DNA from: Rhizohabitans arisaemae
GTDB lineage: Bacteria > Actinomycetota > Actinomycetes > Streptosporangiales > Streptosporangiaceae
Direction: 5' to 3'
NCBI RefSeq assembly: GCF_025996515.1
Contig: NZ_BLRH01000029.1
Coordinates: 1-64,000, forward strand
DNA length: 64,000 bases
A program made the translations under genes and the position numbers. Of this stretch, positions 25,789 through 34,992 are shown piece by piece (position 1 is the stretch's first letter; every line of letters begins with the position of its first letter). The notes below the pieces were generated by a model. The model was given only the letters and a program-made list of their open reading frames with translations, was not told the DNA's origin and did no database searches.

Positions 25789-26916
25789 TCAGGGTGCGGA
25801 CCTGGTTCGGCGCCGTTGGTCGACATCGGGAAACGAGCCGTCGCCGAACAGTATTCGCGCCGCCACGGCACGACCTGCACGACCGCGTAGCGCGGCCACA
25901 GCTGCCTCTACCGCGGCAGGTGATCGCATGCCGGCGAATATACCGCGCAGCAACAGTCGCCCGCGGAACCGAGTCCGCAGCGCGCCCCCGTCGTACGCAC
26001 GCAAAACGTGTTGGTCTCCGGTTCGCAGATAGGCGACGGTGACCGCTGCGGCCAACTCGGACATGCGTAGACAAGGATCCAGTCCGCCGGCCGTGAGCGG
26101 CGACACCGCACCTGCCGCGTCGCCCACGAGGAGCCCGGCTGGGCATACCAACCGTTTTAGCACGCCGCCGACCGGGATCGGACCACCTCGACGCTCGATC
26201 GGCCCGGTTGGCGCCGCGCGGCCGGGCGCGTCCGCGGCGAAGGCGTCCAGCAGATGGCGGACGCCGGTGCGCATCGCGTCCGGATAACCCGCGACGCCGA
26301 CGTGCGTATGCCAGCCGTCGTCGATGACCCAGCCCAGGTATCCCGGGGCGATCCGAGGGTCCAGCACGCAGTGGAACGCCGGCACGGTGGTGCGCGACGC
26401 GATCGGGTGAACAATCTCGGCACCGACGAGAAAACGCCGGTTGACGTCGAGGCCGAGATCGCGGGCCACCCGGGAGCGGGCGCCGTCCGCGCCGATGATG
26501 AATCGGGCCACCACCGGTTCCGCGCCCGCGAACCGCACAGGACCCGTCGACGCTTCGATATACCGTACGCCCAGGTGGATCCGTGCCCCGGCCGACTCCG
26601 CGGTGCGGCGCGCATGCTCGTAGATGGCCGCCATGTCGGCCACGCGGTACTCGTCCCGGTCACTGGTAAGCCGGATCGGCGCCCGCCGCGACGGAGGATA
26701 CAGCAGTACGTCCCGGATACCCGGCCCGAGTGCGGCGTCTGGCAGGTCGAAGTCATCGAGGGTACGGCGTACAAAGATCCCCGTAGTACGGACGCCGACC
26801 GACAGAGACCGGCGGCGGTCGACCACCATCACGTCCAGTCCCTGTTCCGCGAGTAGGCGGGCTGTGTGCAGACCGGCGAGGCCCGCACCCACGACCAGTA
26901 CATCCACTGTCTGCAT
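25789..26916 (-). CDS. FAD-dependent oxidoreductase (geranylgeranyl-reductase-like)
   Basis: 375 residues from ATG 26916; the frame stays open upstream, but the FAD fingerprint VDVLVVGAGLAGLHTARLLA starts right at this ATG. The second FAD motif, GLLVGDAAGAVSPLTAGGLD, lies near residue 275 and IIGADGARSRVARDLGL near residue 150, as in group A flavin monooxygenases and geranylgeranyl reductases. It acts in the cytosol with FAD on an unknown, perhaps isoprenoid, substrate. After its stop, another frame ends with VRTLIDGFSVKLRELDQVID at about 25740-25800, possibly the tail of a lost gene. Confidence 0.85.
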   Translation of the reverse strand: MQTVDVLVVGAGLAGLHTARLLAEQGLDVMVVDRRRSLSVGVRTTGIFVRRTLDDFDLPDAALGPGIRDVLLYPPSRRAPIRLTSDRDEYRVADMAAIYEHARRTAESAGARIHLGVRYIEASTGPVRFAGAEPVVARFIIGADGARSRVARDLGLDVNRRFLVGAEIVHPIASRTTVPAFHCVLDPRIAPGYLGWVIDDGWHTHVGVAGYPDAMRTGVRHLLDAFAADAPGRAAPTGPIERRGGPIPVGGVLKRLVCPAGLLVGDAAGAVSPLTAGGLDPCLRMSELAAAVTVAYLRTGDQHVLRAYDGGALRTRFRGRLLLRGIFAGMRSPAAVEAAVAALRGRAGRAVAARILFGDGSFPDVDQRRRTRSAP

Positions 26917-26965
26917 ACCGGCATCCGTTCCATGTGGTCGGAATGACCCGAGAAGAGCCCACGGT

Positions 26966-27322
26966 TCACAGGTCGCGGCGCTGGAAGGCCATCCCCGCGA
27001 GCCCCAGTATGAGGACGATCCAGAGGCCGGTCCAGGCGAGGTAGGCAGAGGTGAGCGGGGTCCGGCTGAGGAACGGGGAGTTCCCGAATCCGGAGCCGAC
27101 CTGCGTGAACAACCTCTGATCCTGGAAGGCGTACTTGGCCCCTCGCCACAGGCAGTCCGTTGGCAGCGGCATCTGGGAGGCGGTGCCGACCTGCGCCACA
27201 CTGTCGTTGTCGAGGGCTTGGTCGACCGCGCCAGCGATCCAGGTGGCGCGAAGAGGGTCGGCAGCGCCACGGCTGCCGGTGTGCTCCCGCCATACCCAAC
27301 AACGTCCATATCTGTAGAGCAC
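26966..27322 (-). pseudogene. Truncated ABC-2 permease, C-terminal part
   Basis: The frame ends SAYLAWTGLWIVLILGLAGM then AFQRRDL, the usual last membrane span and FxRRDL tail of ABC-2 permeases. N-terminal spans and the ATPase gene are missing; sequence before about 27200 does not look like a membrane protein. It lies against transposon-like DNA at 27379, which may have truncated it. Confidence 0.55.
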
Positions 27323-27378
27323 CGCCGATGCCCCACATATGACAACGGCCGTCAGCTGCGGGGCCGGAATTCCAGAGA

Positions 27379-27520
27379 GTGCGGGTTGAAGATCGAGTAC
27401 GTATCGTCGCCTGGGCGTGGGAGAAGACCGACACCGATGAGCACCTGCTGGCGCTGATGCTCGCGCTCAAGTGCTTTCAGCGGCTGGGCCGCTTCGCCAA
27501 GGCCCGCGAGGCGCAGCGGC
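27379..27520 (+). pseudogene. Possible Tn3-type transposase (DUF4158) fragment
   Basis: A short frame reads WAWEKTDTDEHLLALMLALK then CFQRLGRFAK, resembling the segment LxLALLLKxFQxLGxFPK near the start of DUF4158-containing Tn3-type transposases. It loses similarity after about 50 codons. Assignment is from memory of the pattern and is tentative. Confidence 0.4.
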
Positions 27521-27559
27521 CAGGGCCTTGGCGGCCTGGAAAGGGCCGCCCCGGGCAAC

Positions 27560-28042
27560 TCACTTAAAGTCCTTGCAGCGCACCTGCCCCTTGTCCGGTA
27601 CGGACACGAGCACGTCATCCACGTCCACGCCGCGCTTGGCGGCGGTGGCGGCGGCGATCGTGCAGACGAGCTGCCCGGTGGCCATCCGCGACAGGCGGGT
27701 GACCGGCGGCAGCCATCGGCCGCCCACCGGAATTGAGACGCCCTTGTCGAGCTTGAACCCGTCGTCGTTCACCCGGACGGTCATGTTCTTGGGCAGGCGG
27801 GTGACGAAGGAGCGCTCGCTTTCCTTCGAGGTGGGTCCGCCGGCCAGCAGCTCGACGGCTTCGGCGGCTTCGAGAGGGCCCTCGGGGCGGCTGACGGAGA
27901 CGAGGCGGTCTTGCTGCACGAAGTACAGGCGGGTTCCCTGGACGAAGCCGCGGGCGGGCTCTCCGGCGCCGATCACGTCGGTGGGGCCGACTCCGCAGGC
28001 CGTACAGGCTGCCAGGAGCAGGGCGAGGGGCCAGGTTTTCAC
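27560..28042 (-). CDS. GerMN-domain-like lipoprotein
   Basis: 160 residues from a GTG that overlaps the kinase stop (GTGA). The lipobox LLLAAC makes Cys13 the likely anchor. The remainder (YFVQQDRLVSVSR, AAEAVELLAGGPTSKE, TVRVNDDGFKLD) matches the GerMN-type domain often encoded right after OmpR-type two-component systems in actinomycetes, where the lipoprotein is thought to modulate the sensor. It is third gene of a regulator-kinase-lipoprotein operon. It may sense or tune an envelope signal. Confidence 0.8.
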   Translation of the reverse strand: MKTWPLALLLAACTACGVGPTDVIGAGEPARGFVQGTRLYFVQQDRLVSVSRPEGPLEAAEAVELLAGGPTSKESERSFVTRLPKNMTVRVNDDGFKLDKGVSIPVGGRWLPPVTRLSRMATGQLVCTIAAATAAKRGVDVDDVLVSVPDKGQVRCKDFK

Positions 28043-29457
28043 GGGCGGTTCCCCGGCGGGGTGGTTCTGAGGGGCGGTTCCTCGGCAGGGTGGTTCCTCG
28101 GCAGGGTAAGGGTGAAGACGGCTTCGGGGGTGACGGTCAGGTCGCCGCCGTGCAGGAGGGCGTTCTCGCGGGCGATGGCCAGGCCCAGGCCGCTGCCTTC
28201 GGAGCGGGCGCGGGCGGCGTCGGCCTTGTAGAAGCGCTCGAAGACGTGGGGGAGGACGTCGGCGGGCAGGCCCGGCCCATGGTCGGCGACCTCGACGGTG
28301 ACGGCCTGGCCGGTGGCGCGCACCCGGACCGTGACGGGCGGTGCGCCGTGCCGCAGCGCGTTGCCGACGAGGTTGGCGACGATGACGTCCAGACGGCGTG
28401 GGTCGAGGGGAACACGAATGTCCGGCGGCAGGTCCGTGGTGACGTCGGCCATCCAGCCGCGTGAGCGCAGGCAGGCGGCGACGGCGGCGCCGACGTCCAC
28501 GACGTCGAGGTTGAGCTGGGCGGCTCCGGCGTCGAAGCGGGAGATCTCCATCAGGTCGTCGACGAGCTTTGTGAGCCGGGCGATCTCGGAGGTGACCAGC
28601 CGGGCGGCGGTCCCGGCGTCGGCGTCCAGCCGGTCGGCGCCGGCTTCGAGGACGTCGGTCACGGCGGTGGCGGCGGCCAGCGGGGTGCGCAGCTCGTGGG
28701 AGACGTCGGCGACGAACCGCCGCGACCTGGCCTCCATCTCGCGCAGCTCGCCGACCGAGCGTTCCAGCGCGGCGGCGGTCTCGTTGAACCGTCCCGCCAA
28801 CCGGGCCAGCTCGTCGCCGCCGCGCACGGGCAGGCGGGTCTCCAGCCGCCCTTCGCCAAGCCGCCGGGCCGCGTGGTCCAGGTCGGCGACCGGGCGCAGC
28901 ACGCCGCGCGCGGCCAGCAGCCCGGCCAGCACCGCCAGGAGCAGGGCGGGCAGGGGCGCCGCCTGCGCGGCACGCAGCACGGTCGCCTCGTCGGAGGCGG
29001 CCTGCGCGAGCGACTCGACAAGATAGACGGTGATCCCCGAAGGCGTTCCGCCCGCGAGGAGCATGACCCTGCTGCCGCCCACGAGATACGGCACACCGTC
29101 GCGGGTCACCCGCTGCCAGGCCAGTTCCGGCCGCCGCTGAACGCGCGCGCGCAGTTCGGCGGTGATACGGGCGTCGCTGGGGATGGCGCCGTCCCTGACC
29201 ACGTACACCTCGCGGTCGCCCACCTCGAGGTCCTCGGCCAGCAGAGCGAGCTCCTCATCGTCGGCGGGCAGTGCGACGTCGCGCGACAGCAGGAGCATCC
29301 GGTTCCTGAAGTCCTTCAGCAACCGATCCTGTACCCCGCCGAGCAGGTTGGCCCGTACCTCGTAGTAGGTCAGCCCGGCGGCCCCCACCGCGCTCAGCCC
29401 GCCCACCAGCACGAACGTGATCACCAGCCGGATCCGCAACCCCCGCAGCCAGCTCAT
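28039..29457 (-). CDS. Two-span membrane sensor histidine kinase (OmpR partner)
   Basis: 472 residues from ATG 29457, which overlaps the regulator stop. Two spans (residues 10-32 and about 155-180) flank an extracytoplasmic sensor of about 125 residues. A HAMP domain follows (RPVADLDHAARRLGEGRLET). The H box is FVADVSHELRTPLAAA with the phospho-His, then N box NLVGNALRHGAPP, G1 ADHGPGLP and the G2 box EGSGLGLAIARE. It phosphorylates the regulator encoded upstream. The sensed signal is unknown. Confidence 0.95.
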   Translation of the reverse strand: MSWLRGLRIRLVITFVLVGGLSAVGAAGLTYYEVRANLLGGVQDRLLKDFRNRMLLLSRDVALPADDEELALLAEDLEVGDREVYVVRDGAIPSDARITAELRARVQRRPELAWQRVTRDGVPYLVGGSRVMLLAGGTPSGITVYLVESLAQAASDEATVLRAAQAAPLPALLLAVLAGLLAARGVLRPVADLDHAARRLGEGRLETRLPVRGGDELARLAGRFNETAAALERSVGELREMEARSRRFVADVSHELRTPLAAATAVTDVLEAGADRLDADAGTAARLVTSEIARLTKLVDDLMEISRFDAGAAQLNLDVVDVGAAVAACLRSRGWMADVTTDLPPDIRVPLDPRRLDVIVANLVGNALRHGAPPVTVRVRATGQAVTVEVADHGPGLPADVLPHVFERFYKADAARARSEGSGLGLAIARENALLHGGDLTVTPEAVFTLTLPRNHPAEEPPLRTTPPGNRP

Positions 29458-30128
29458 ACCGGCCCGAAGCGGTAGCCGAATCCGCGCACGGTCTGCACGT
29501 ACCTCGGCTGGGCCGGCACGTCCTCGATCTTGGCGCGCAGCCGCTGCACGCACGCGTCCACCAGCCGCGAGTCGCCCAGGTAGTCGTGTTCCCACACCGA
29601 CTCCAGCAGCTGCTGCCTGCTGAAGACCTGCCCGGGCGCGGCTGACAGATACAGCAGCAGCCGCAACTCCATCGGCGGTAGTGCGACCTGCCGCCCGCTC
29701 CTGCTCACGGTCAGGGAGGCGCGGTCCACGCACAGCGCGCCATAGCTCTCCACAGGAGAGGGCACACCGTCGGTACGGCGCAGCACCGCCCTGATCCGGG
29801 CCTCCAGCACCTGCGGCCGCACCGGTTTGACCACGTAGTCGTCCGCTCCGGCCTCCAGCCCGCCGACCACGTCGAAGTCGTCGCCCCGCGCACTCAGCAT
29901 CACGATCGAGGTGGAGGCGGCCGCGCGGATGCGGCGGCAGACCTCGAACCCGTCGATGCCGGGCAGCATGAGGTCGAGCACGACCACGTCGGCGGCGAAG
30001 CGTGCCAGCCGCTCCAGCCCTTCTTCCCCGGATGCCGCCGATTCGACCTCGTGTTCCCTGCCCTTGAGGGCAAGTGCCAGCGCGTCCCTGACGTTCGGGT
30101 CGTCCTCGATCAGCAACACGCGAGCCAT
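29454..30128 (-). CDS. OmpR-family response regulator
   Basis: 224 residues. The receiver has the acidic pair in LLIEDDPN, the phospho-acceptor Asp in VVVLDLMLPGIDG near residue 51 and Lys in YVVKPVRP near residue 101. The C-terminal winged helix includes LPPMELRLLLYLSAAPGQVF and RLVDACVQRLRAKIED. First gene of the regulator-kinase-GerMN operon, all overlapping. It probably controls envelope or antibiotic-response genes; no target is visible. Confidence 0.96.
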   Translation of the reverse strand: MARVLLIEDDPNVRDALALALKGREHEVESAASGEEGLERLARFAADVVVLDLMLPGIDGFEVCRRIRAAASTSIVMLSARGDDFDVVGGLEAGADDYVVKPVRPQVLEARIRAVLRRTDGVPSPVESYGALCVDRASLTVSRSGRQVALPPMELRLLLYLSAAPGQVFSRQQLLESVWEHDYLGDSRLVDACVQRLRAKIEDVPAQPRYVQTVRGFGYRFGPV

Positions 30129-30270
30129 GTGTTCCAGTATCGGCGGCGTCGACTTGCGGTCTGTCCTGCTTTGGAGGCTATTACACGTTCATGACATGGC
30201 GCGGACGGGCCGATCACAGGAGCAGACCAGGGTGTTGGGGAGTCAGCGACCCGTTGGAGGACATGTGTTC

Positions 30271-30762
30271 ATGACCAAGCGGCGCCTCGCCGTCCTGGCC
30301 GCCCTTCCCGTCTTGGCGATGAGTACGGCGTGCGGGGCCCAGAGCTTCGCCAGCGCGTCGAGCCCTTCCGTCTCGGCCACGGCCGGCTGGCACGAGACCG
30401 CGGTGAAGTTCGCCGGGTGCATGCGGGAGAACGGGATCGACATCCCGGATCCGGTCAAGGGGCAGGACATCGACACCAGCGCCGTGACCAAGGTCACCCA
30501 GGCCAAGCTCGACGCCGCCATGAAGGCGTGCAAGGAGTGGGACTCGGTGCTCCTCGGAGGCTCCGAGCCGTCCTCACCCGAGGACGACGCCAAGTTCGCC
30601 GCGTGGGCCAAGTGCCTGCGCGAGGGCGGCGTCTGGCAGCCCATCGACAAGGATGAGAAGAAGCCGGCCGGGTTCAAGGAGGTCAAGCCCAAATCGGCCG
30701 CCTGGCAGCGGGTCCACGACGGGTGCGCCTCCCTGCAGCCGCCCGCGCCGTACGAGAACTAG
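30271..30762 (+). CDS. Small secreted lipoprotein of unknown function
   Basis: 163 residues from ATG 30271; GGAGG ends 10 bases earlier. The lipobox MSTAC sets the anchor at Cys21. Two repeat-like units each hold a Cys-rich motif, KFAGCMREN...MKACKEW and AWAKCLREG...VHDGCASL, so four Cys may pair outside the cell. Similar FAxCMRxNG proteins occur next to OmpR-type two-component systems in actinomycetes. It is divergent from the system at 27560-30128 and may belong to its regulon. A relic of this family lies at 22790-22951. Confidence 0.78.
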   Translation: MTKRRLAVLAALPVLAMSTACGAQSFASASSPSVSATAGWHETAVKFAGCMRENGIDIPDPVKGQDIDTSAVTKVTQAKLDAAMKACKEWDSVLLGGSEPSSPEDDAKFAAWAKCLREGGVWQPIDKDEKKPAGFKEVKPKSAAWQRVHDGCASLQPPAPYEN

Positions 30763-31036
30763 CCACCCGCGCGCTCTCGCCAGGCCATGCCCTACCCTCC
30801 GCGGGGACGAGGAGAGGGTTGGCGGGAGCACAGGCCGGCCCCGGCTCCTCGCGCCAGGAGCCGGGGCCGACCGAGGCGAATGGCCCCAGGCGCTCTAGAC
30901 CACCCGCTCAACGCCGCGGGTGCCGATCCACCGCTACGAAGGATTCGACGCCGGGAGTGATTCGCGTTCTCGAAGCCGCACACGAACGTGGAGCTGAGCG
31001 GGAGCCGCACCCTGCGAGTGCTAAAACTCGGCCGGA
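30763..31036. other. Intergenic stretch with hairpin between convergent genes
   Basis: Apart from the hairpin at 30836-30869 I see no gene. The only frames are short and have no motif. Confidence 0.5.
30836..30869 (+). terminator. 14-bp hairpin after the small lipoprotein gene
   Basis: CGGCCCCGGCTCCT pairs perfectly with AGGAGCCGGGGCCG around a 6-base loop, 74 bases after the stop at 30762. Placed between convergent genes, so it may serve both. Confidence 0.75.
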
Positions 31037-31945
31037 TCACAGGGCGAGTAGGTGGTCGGCGTCGTGGGGGACCGCTTGGCGTAGGGCTGCCAGGAAGTCG
31101 CCGAGGACCGGGTTTGCGTTGCCCTCCCGGTGGATGGCCAGCACGGTGCGGTGGGCGGCGGGGTGCGATCGCAGCGGTACGGCGGAGATGCGCTCGTCGG
31201 GTACGTGGCCGAGGGCGGGTACGACCGCGACGCCGCCCATGTGGGCGACCAGTTCGCGTACGACGTCGTAGTCGTTGCTGCGGAAGGCGATCGTGGGGGT
31301 GAACGCGGCGAACGCACACAGCCGGGCCAGCGAGAGATCCCCGGCCGTGCCCTCCCGGCTGGTGATCCACAAGCGGTCGGCCAGCCGCGACAGGCCGGGC
31401 GGTCCCGTCTCACCGGACGGGCGGAGCAGGAGCAGGTCTTCCCTGACCAGGGGGAGCGTCTTGACCCCGGGTGGCCACTGCCGGGGGATCAGCCCGTACT
31501 CGTAGACCAGCGCGATGTCGAGGTCGCCGTCGACGAGCGGGTCGAGCAGCGTCTCCGGCTCACCGTCATCCAGGGTGATCTCGACGCCGGGGCGGCGGCG
31601 CCGCAGGTCGGACAGCGCGGCGGGCACCAGGCGGACGCTCGCGGTGGTGAAGCTGCCCACCCGGAGTCGTCCGCTCAATCCCGTGGCGAGCCGTCGCACC
31701 TGGTAGTCGAATTCGTCGACGTCGGCGAGCATCCCCCGGCTCAGCTCGGCGAGGCGGTGCGCGACCGTCGTCGCCCGGATGCCGTGCGCCTCACGCTCGA
31801 AAAGCGTCAGGCCGGTCTCCTTCTCCAAAGCGGCGATCTGCTGCGACACCGCCGACGCGGTGTACCCGAGCTCCCGCGCGGCCGTCGCGAACGAGCCCGT
31901 CCGGTGGACGGCCTGGAAGGTCAGCAGGTGATGCAGCTTGTACAC
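31037..31945 (-). CDS. LysR-family transcriptional regulator
   Basis: 302 residues, GTG start. The N-terminal HTH reads HHLLTFQAVHRTGSFATAAR then GYTASAVSQQIAALEKETGL and LFERE, as in all LysR proteins. The effector domain follows (LRVGSFTTASVRLVPAALSD, DIALVYEYGL). It is divergent from the FAD/Fe-S dehydrogenase gene at 32080, with 134 bases between starts, the standard layout for a LysR activator and its target. It probably responds to a metabolite of the catabolic island. Confidence 0.93.
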   Translation of the reverse strand: MYKLHHLLTFQAVHRTGSFATAARELGYTASAVSQQIAALEKETGLTLFEREAHGIRATTVAHRLAELSRGMLADVDEFDYQVRRLATGLSGRLRVGSFTTASVRLVPAALSDLRRRRPGVEITLDDGEPETLLDPLVDGDLDIALVYEYGLIPRQWPPGVKTLPLVREDLLLLRPSGETGPPGLSRLADRLWITSREGTAGDLSLARLCAFAAFTPTIAFRSNDYDVVRELVAHMGGVAVVPALGHVPDERISAVPLRSHPAAHRTVLAIHREGNANPVLGDFLAALRQAVPHDADHLLAL

Positions 31946-31973
31946 GTTCCTCCCAGCCCAAGGAATGCTAGCC

Positions 31974-31991
31974 CTAAGCTCAAAATATTAG
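31974..31991. promoter_or_regulatory. LysR-site candidate in the divergent promoter region
   Basis: CTAA-N10-TTAG is a dyad in an AT-rich patch between the divergent LysR and dehydrogenase genes. LysR sites contain T-N11-A dyads, and TAA...TTA satisfies that form. Only four-base arms are exact, so support is moderate. Confidence 0.4.
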
Positions 31992-32079
31992 CGTTCTACT
32001 TGCTCTTGGCACGACCGCGTCGAACCCCGCAAGGTTGGCTCTGTATTCCCTGACCAGGCGAAGGCGGAGGAAACGGGAC

Positions 32080-34992
32080 GTGACCATCTCGATCGAGCGC
32101 TCGGAACCTGCCCAGCTTGCCCACGCGCTGCGCCGGGCGGACTGCGGCGAGGTCGCGACCGACCCCGGTCGGCTGGCTCAGTATTCGGCGGACGCCTCCA
32201 ACTACCGGCAGGTGCCGCGCGCCGTCGTCTTCCCCCGCACCCGGCAGCAGGTGATCAACGCCGTGGCCGCCTGCCGCGAACTCGGGCTCTCGATCACCTG
32301 CCGGGGCGCGGGCACCAGTACCTCCGGGCAGGCCGTGGGCTCCGGCGTCGTGCTGGACTTCTCGCGTTTCTACAACCGGCTTCTGGAACTGGACCCGTCT
32401 GCCGGTCAGGCCACCGTGGAGCCGGGCATCGTCCTGGACGACCTGCAGGCGGCCGCGGCCCCGTACGGGCTCCTCTTCGGCCCTGACCCCTCGACACACA
32501 GCCGCTGCACCATCGGCGGGATGATCGGCAACAACTCCTGCGGCTCCCACTCGCTCGCCTGGGGCCGTACGGCGGAGAACGTCCTGGAGCTTGAGGTCGT
32601 CACCTATCGCGGCACCGTGATGACCGTCGGCGAGATGACCCGTGCGGAGATCGACCGGGCCGTCGCCGAGGGGGGCGAGCGCGGCGCGCTCATCGGTCGG
32701 CTGGACAAGCTCGCCCAGGCCAACCTGGAAATGCTGCGCACGCGGCTCGGCCGTTTCCCGCGACAGGTCTCGGGCTACGCGCTTGAGCAGCTGCTGCCGG
32801 AGAACCGCTTCAATCTCGCCCGGGTCCTGGTCGGCTCCGAGGGCACCTGCGCGGTCGTGCTGTCGGCGAAGCTCCGGCTGGTCCACGCGCCGCAGGACCG
32901 CTCGCTGGTGGTCCTCGGTTTCACCGACGCCTGCGACGCGGCCGACGCGGTCCCGGAACTGCTCCGGCAGCGGGGCCTGGTGGCGCTGGAGTGCGTGGAC
33001 CAGGCGCTCACCGACATCGTGACGCGGCCGGAGACCCGGGCGACGATCGACACCCTGCCGGACGGGCGGGCCTGGCTCTTCGCCGAGCTCGCCGGTCCGG
33101 CGGAGGAGCTGCCCGACGCCGGATCAGCGCTGGTCGCCGCCGCCCGTACCGCCAATGGGTTCTCCGGGGTCGAAGTCGTCGAGGACCCCGGGCGGGCGAG
33201 GAGCCTGTGGCGGATCCGGGAGGACGGCGTCGGCCTCGCCACCCGGCTGCCCGACGGATCGGAGGCGTGGCCGGGCTGGGAGGACGCCGCCGTCCCGCCC
33301 GACCGGCTCGGCGCCTATCTGCGCGGGCTAAGGGACCTTTTTGATCAGTACGGGCTCGCCGGCGCCGTCTACGGGCACTTCGGCGAGGGTTGCCTGCACA
33401 CGCGGATCAACTTCGACTTCACCACCGACCACGGAGTGGGCGTCTTCCGCGCGTTCCTCACCGACGCCGCCAAGCTTGTCACGGCCCACGGCGGCTCGCT
33501 CTCGGGCGAGCACGGCGACGGCCAGGCGCGGTCGGAACTGCTTCCCGTGATGTACGGGCCCGAGGTCATCCGGATGTTCGAACACTTCAAGCACGCGTGG
33601 GACCCGGACAACGGGCTCAACCCGGGCATGATCGTGCATCCGCTGCCCCTGGACGGGAACCTGCGCGTCAGCCCGGACCGCCCGGCGCTCCCCCTGGTCA
33701 CCAAGCTTGCCTTCCACGCCGACGGCGGGGACTTCGCCAAGGCGACCCGTCGCTGCGTCGGGGTCGGCAGATGCCGGTCCGCCGCCCCGCACGGCGGGGT
33801 GATGTGCCCCAGCTACCGGGTCACCCGGGATGAGAAGGACTCCACCCGGGGCCGGGCCCGGGTGCTCTACGAGATGACCCAGGGCGAGGTCATCACCGGC
33901 GGGTGGCGTTCCACCGAGGTGCGCGACGTCCTCGACCTCTGTCTTTCCTGCAAGGGGTGCAGCGTCGACTGCCCGGTCGGTGTCGACGTCGCGAGCTACA
34001 AGTCGGAGTTTCTGTACCACCACTACCGGCGAAGGCTACGGCCCGCGTCGCACTACTCGATGGGCTGGCTGCCGCTGCTCTCCTGGGTCGCCGCCCGGAT
34101 GCCGGGGGCGGTCAACGCCGTCACCTCGTCCCGGCTGGCCCCGCTGATCAAACGGGTCGGCGGCATCGCGGCGGAGCGGGAGATTCCCCGATTCGCCGAC
34201 CGGACGTTCCTGTCCTGGTTCCGCGCCCGCTCTCCCGCCGGCACCGGCGAACGCGGCCCGGTGACCCTGTGGGTGGACTCGTTCAACAACCACTTCAGCC
34301 CCCAGGTCCTGCGGGCCGGCGTCCGGGTCCTGGAGGACGCCGGGTACCGCGTCCGGGTGCCCCGGGGGACGCAGTGCTGCGGCCTGACCTGGATCAGTAC
34401 CGGCCAGCTCGGCGTCGCCCGCCGGATCGCCGTCCGTACGGCCCGCGCGCTGCGGGCGGGCGTGGCCGAGGGCGTGCCGATCGTCGGGCTTGAGCCCAGC
34501 TGTACGGCGGCGCTGAAGCAGGACCTGCCCGAGCTGCTGGACGGAGCCCCCCTCGCCCGCGATCTGTCGGCGCTGACCGTGACGTTCGCCGAGTTGCTCA
34601 TGGAGAGGACGCCGGGCTGGGACCCCCCGAGAGTCGAGGTCTCCGCCATCTCCCAAACCCACTGCCACCAGCACGCCACCTCCGGGTTCGGCGCGGACAC
34701 CGCGCTGCTCTCCGCGCTCGGGGTGGACAACCGGGTCCTCGACTCCGGATGTTGCGGCCTGGCCGGGAACTTCGGTTTCGAGAAGGGCCACTACCAGGTG
34801 TCGCGGGCGGTCGGCGAACAGGTGCTGCTCCCCGCCGTTCGCCAGGCGCCGCCGGACACCGTCGTCCTCGCCGACGGCTTCAGCTGCCGTACCCAGATCG
34901 ACCAGGCGACCGACCGCACCGGCGTCCATCTGGCCGAGCTCATCGCCCGGGCCCTGCCCGGCCACCACCTGCCATCGGAGGAGAACATATGA
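32080..34992 (+). CDS. FAD-linked and 4Fe-4S dehydrogenase (D-2-hydroxyacid dehydrogenase-like)
   Basis: 970 residues from GTG 32080 behind GGAGGAAA; an ATG at 32035 lacks a site. Domains: PCMH-type FAD-binding (about residues 45-270, CRGAGTSTSGQAVGSGVVLD, IGGMIGNNSCGSHS), FAD-linked oxidase C-terminal domain (HFGEGCLHTRINFDF, LSGEHGDGQARSELL) to about 530, Fe-S domain with CVGVGRCRSAAPHGGVMCPS near 558 and CLSCKGCSVDCPVG near 621, and two CCG domains (CCGLTW near 765, GCCGLAGNFGF near 890). This order matches the YdiJ-type D-2-hydroxyglutarate dehydrogenase group and glycolate oxidase-like fusions. It oxidises a 2-hydroxyacid and passes electrons via Fe-S clusters. Stop overlaps the next start (ATGA). 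Confidence 0.93.
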   Translation: MTISIERSEPAQLAHALRRADCGEVATDPGRLAQYSADASNYRQVPRAVVFPRTRQQVINAVAACRELGLSITCRGAGTSTSGQAVGSGVVLDFSRFYNRLLELDPSAGQATVEPGIVLDDLQAAAAPYGLLFGPDPSTHSRCTIGGMIGNNSCGSHSLAWGRTAENVLELEVVTYRGTVMTVGEMTRAEIDRAVAEGGERGALIGRLDKLAQANLEMLRTRLGRFPRQVSGYALEQLLPENRFNLARVLVGSEGTCAVVLSAKLRLVHAPQDRSLVVLGFTDACDAADAVPELLRQRGLVALECVDQALTDIVTRPETRATIDTLPDGRAWLFAELAGPAEELPDAGSALVAAARTANGFSGVEVVEDPGRARSLWRIREDGVGLATRLPDGSEAWPGWEDAAVPPDRLGAYLRGLRDLFDQYGLAGAVYGHFGEGCLHTRINFDFTTDHGVGVFRAFLTDAAKLVTAHGGSLSGEHGDGQARSELLPVMYGPEVIRMFEHFKHAWDPDNGLNPGMIVHPLPLDGNLRVSPDRPALPLVTKLAFHADGGDFAKATRRCVGVGRCRSAAPHGGVMCPSYRVTRDEKDSTRGRARVLYEMTQGEVITGGWRSTEVRDVLDLCLSCKGCSVDCPVGVDVASYKSEFLYHHYRRRLRPASHYSMGWLPLLSWVAARMPGAVNAVTSSRLAPLIKRVGGIAAEREIPRFADRTFLSWFRARSPAGTGERGPVTLWVDSFNNHFSPQVLRAGVRVLEDAGYRVRVPRGTQCCGLTWISTGQLGVARRIAVRTARALRAGVAEGVPIVGLEPSCTAALKQDLPELLDGAPLARDLSALTVTFAELLMERTPGWDPPRVEVSAISQTHCHQHATSGFGADTALLSALGVDNRVLDSGCCGLAGNFGFEKGHYQVSRAVGEQVLLPAVRQAPPDTVVLADGFSCRTQIDQATDRTGVHLAELIARALPGHHLPSEENI

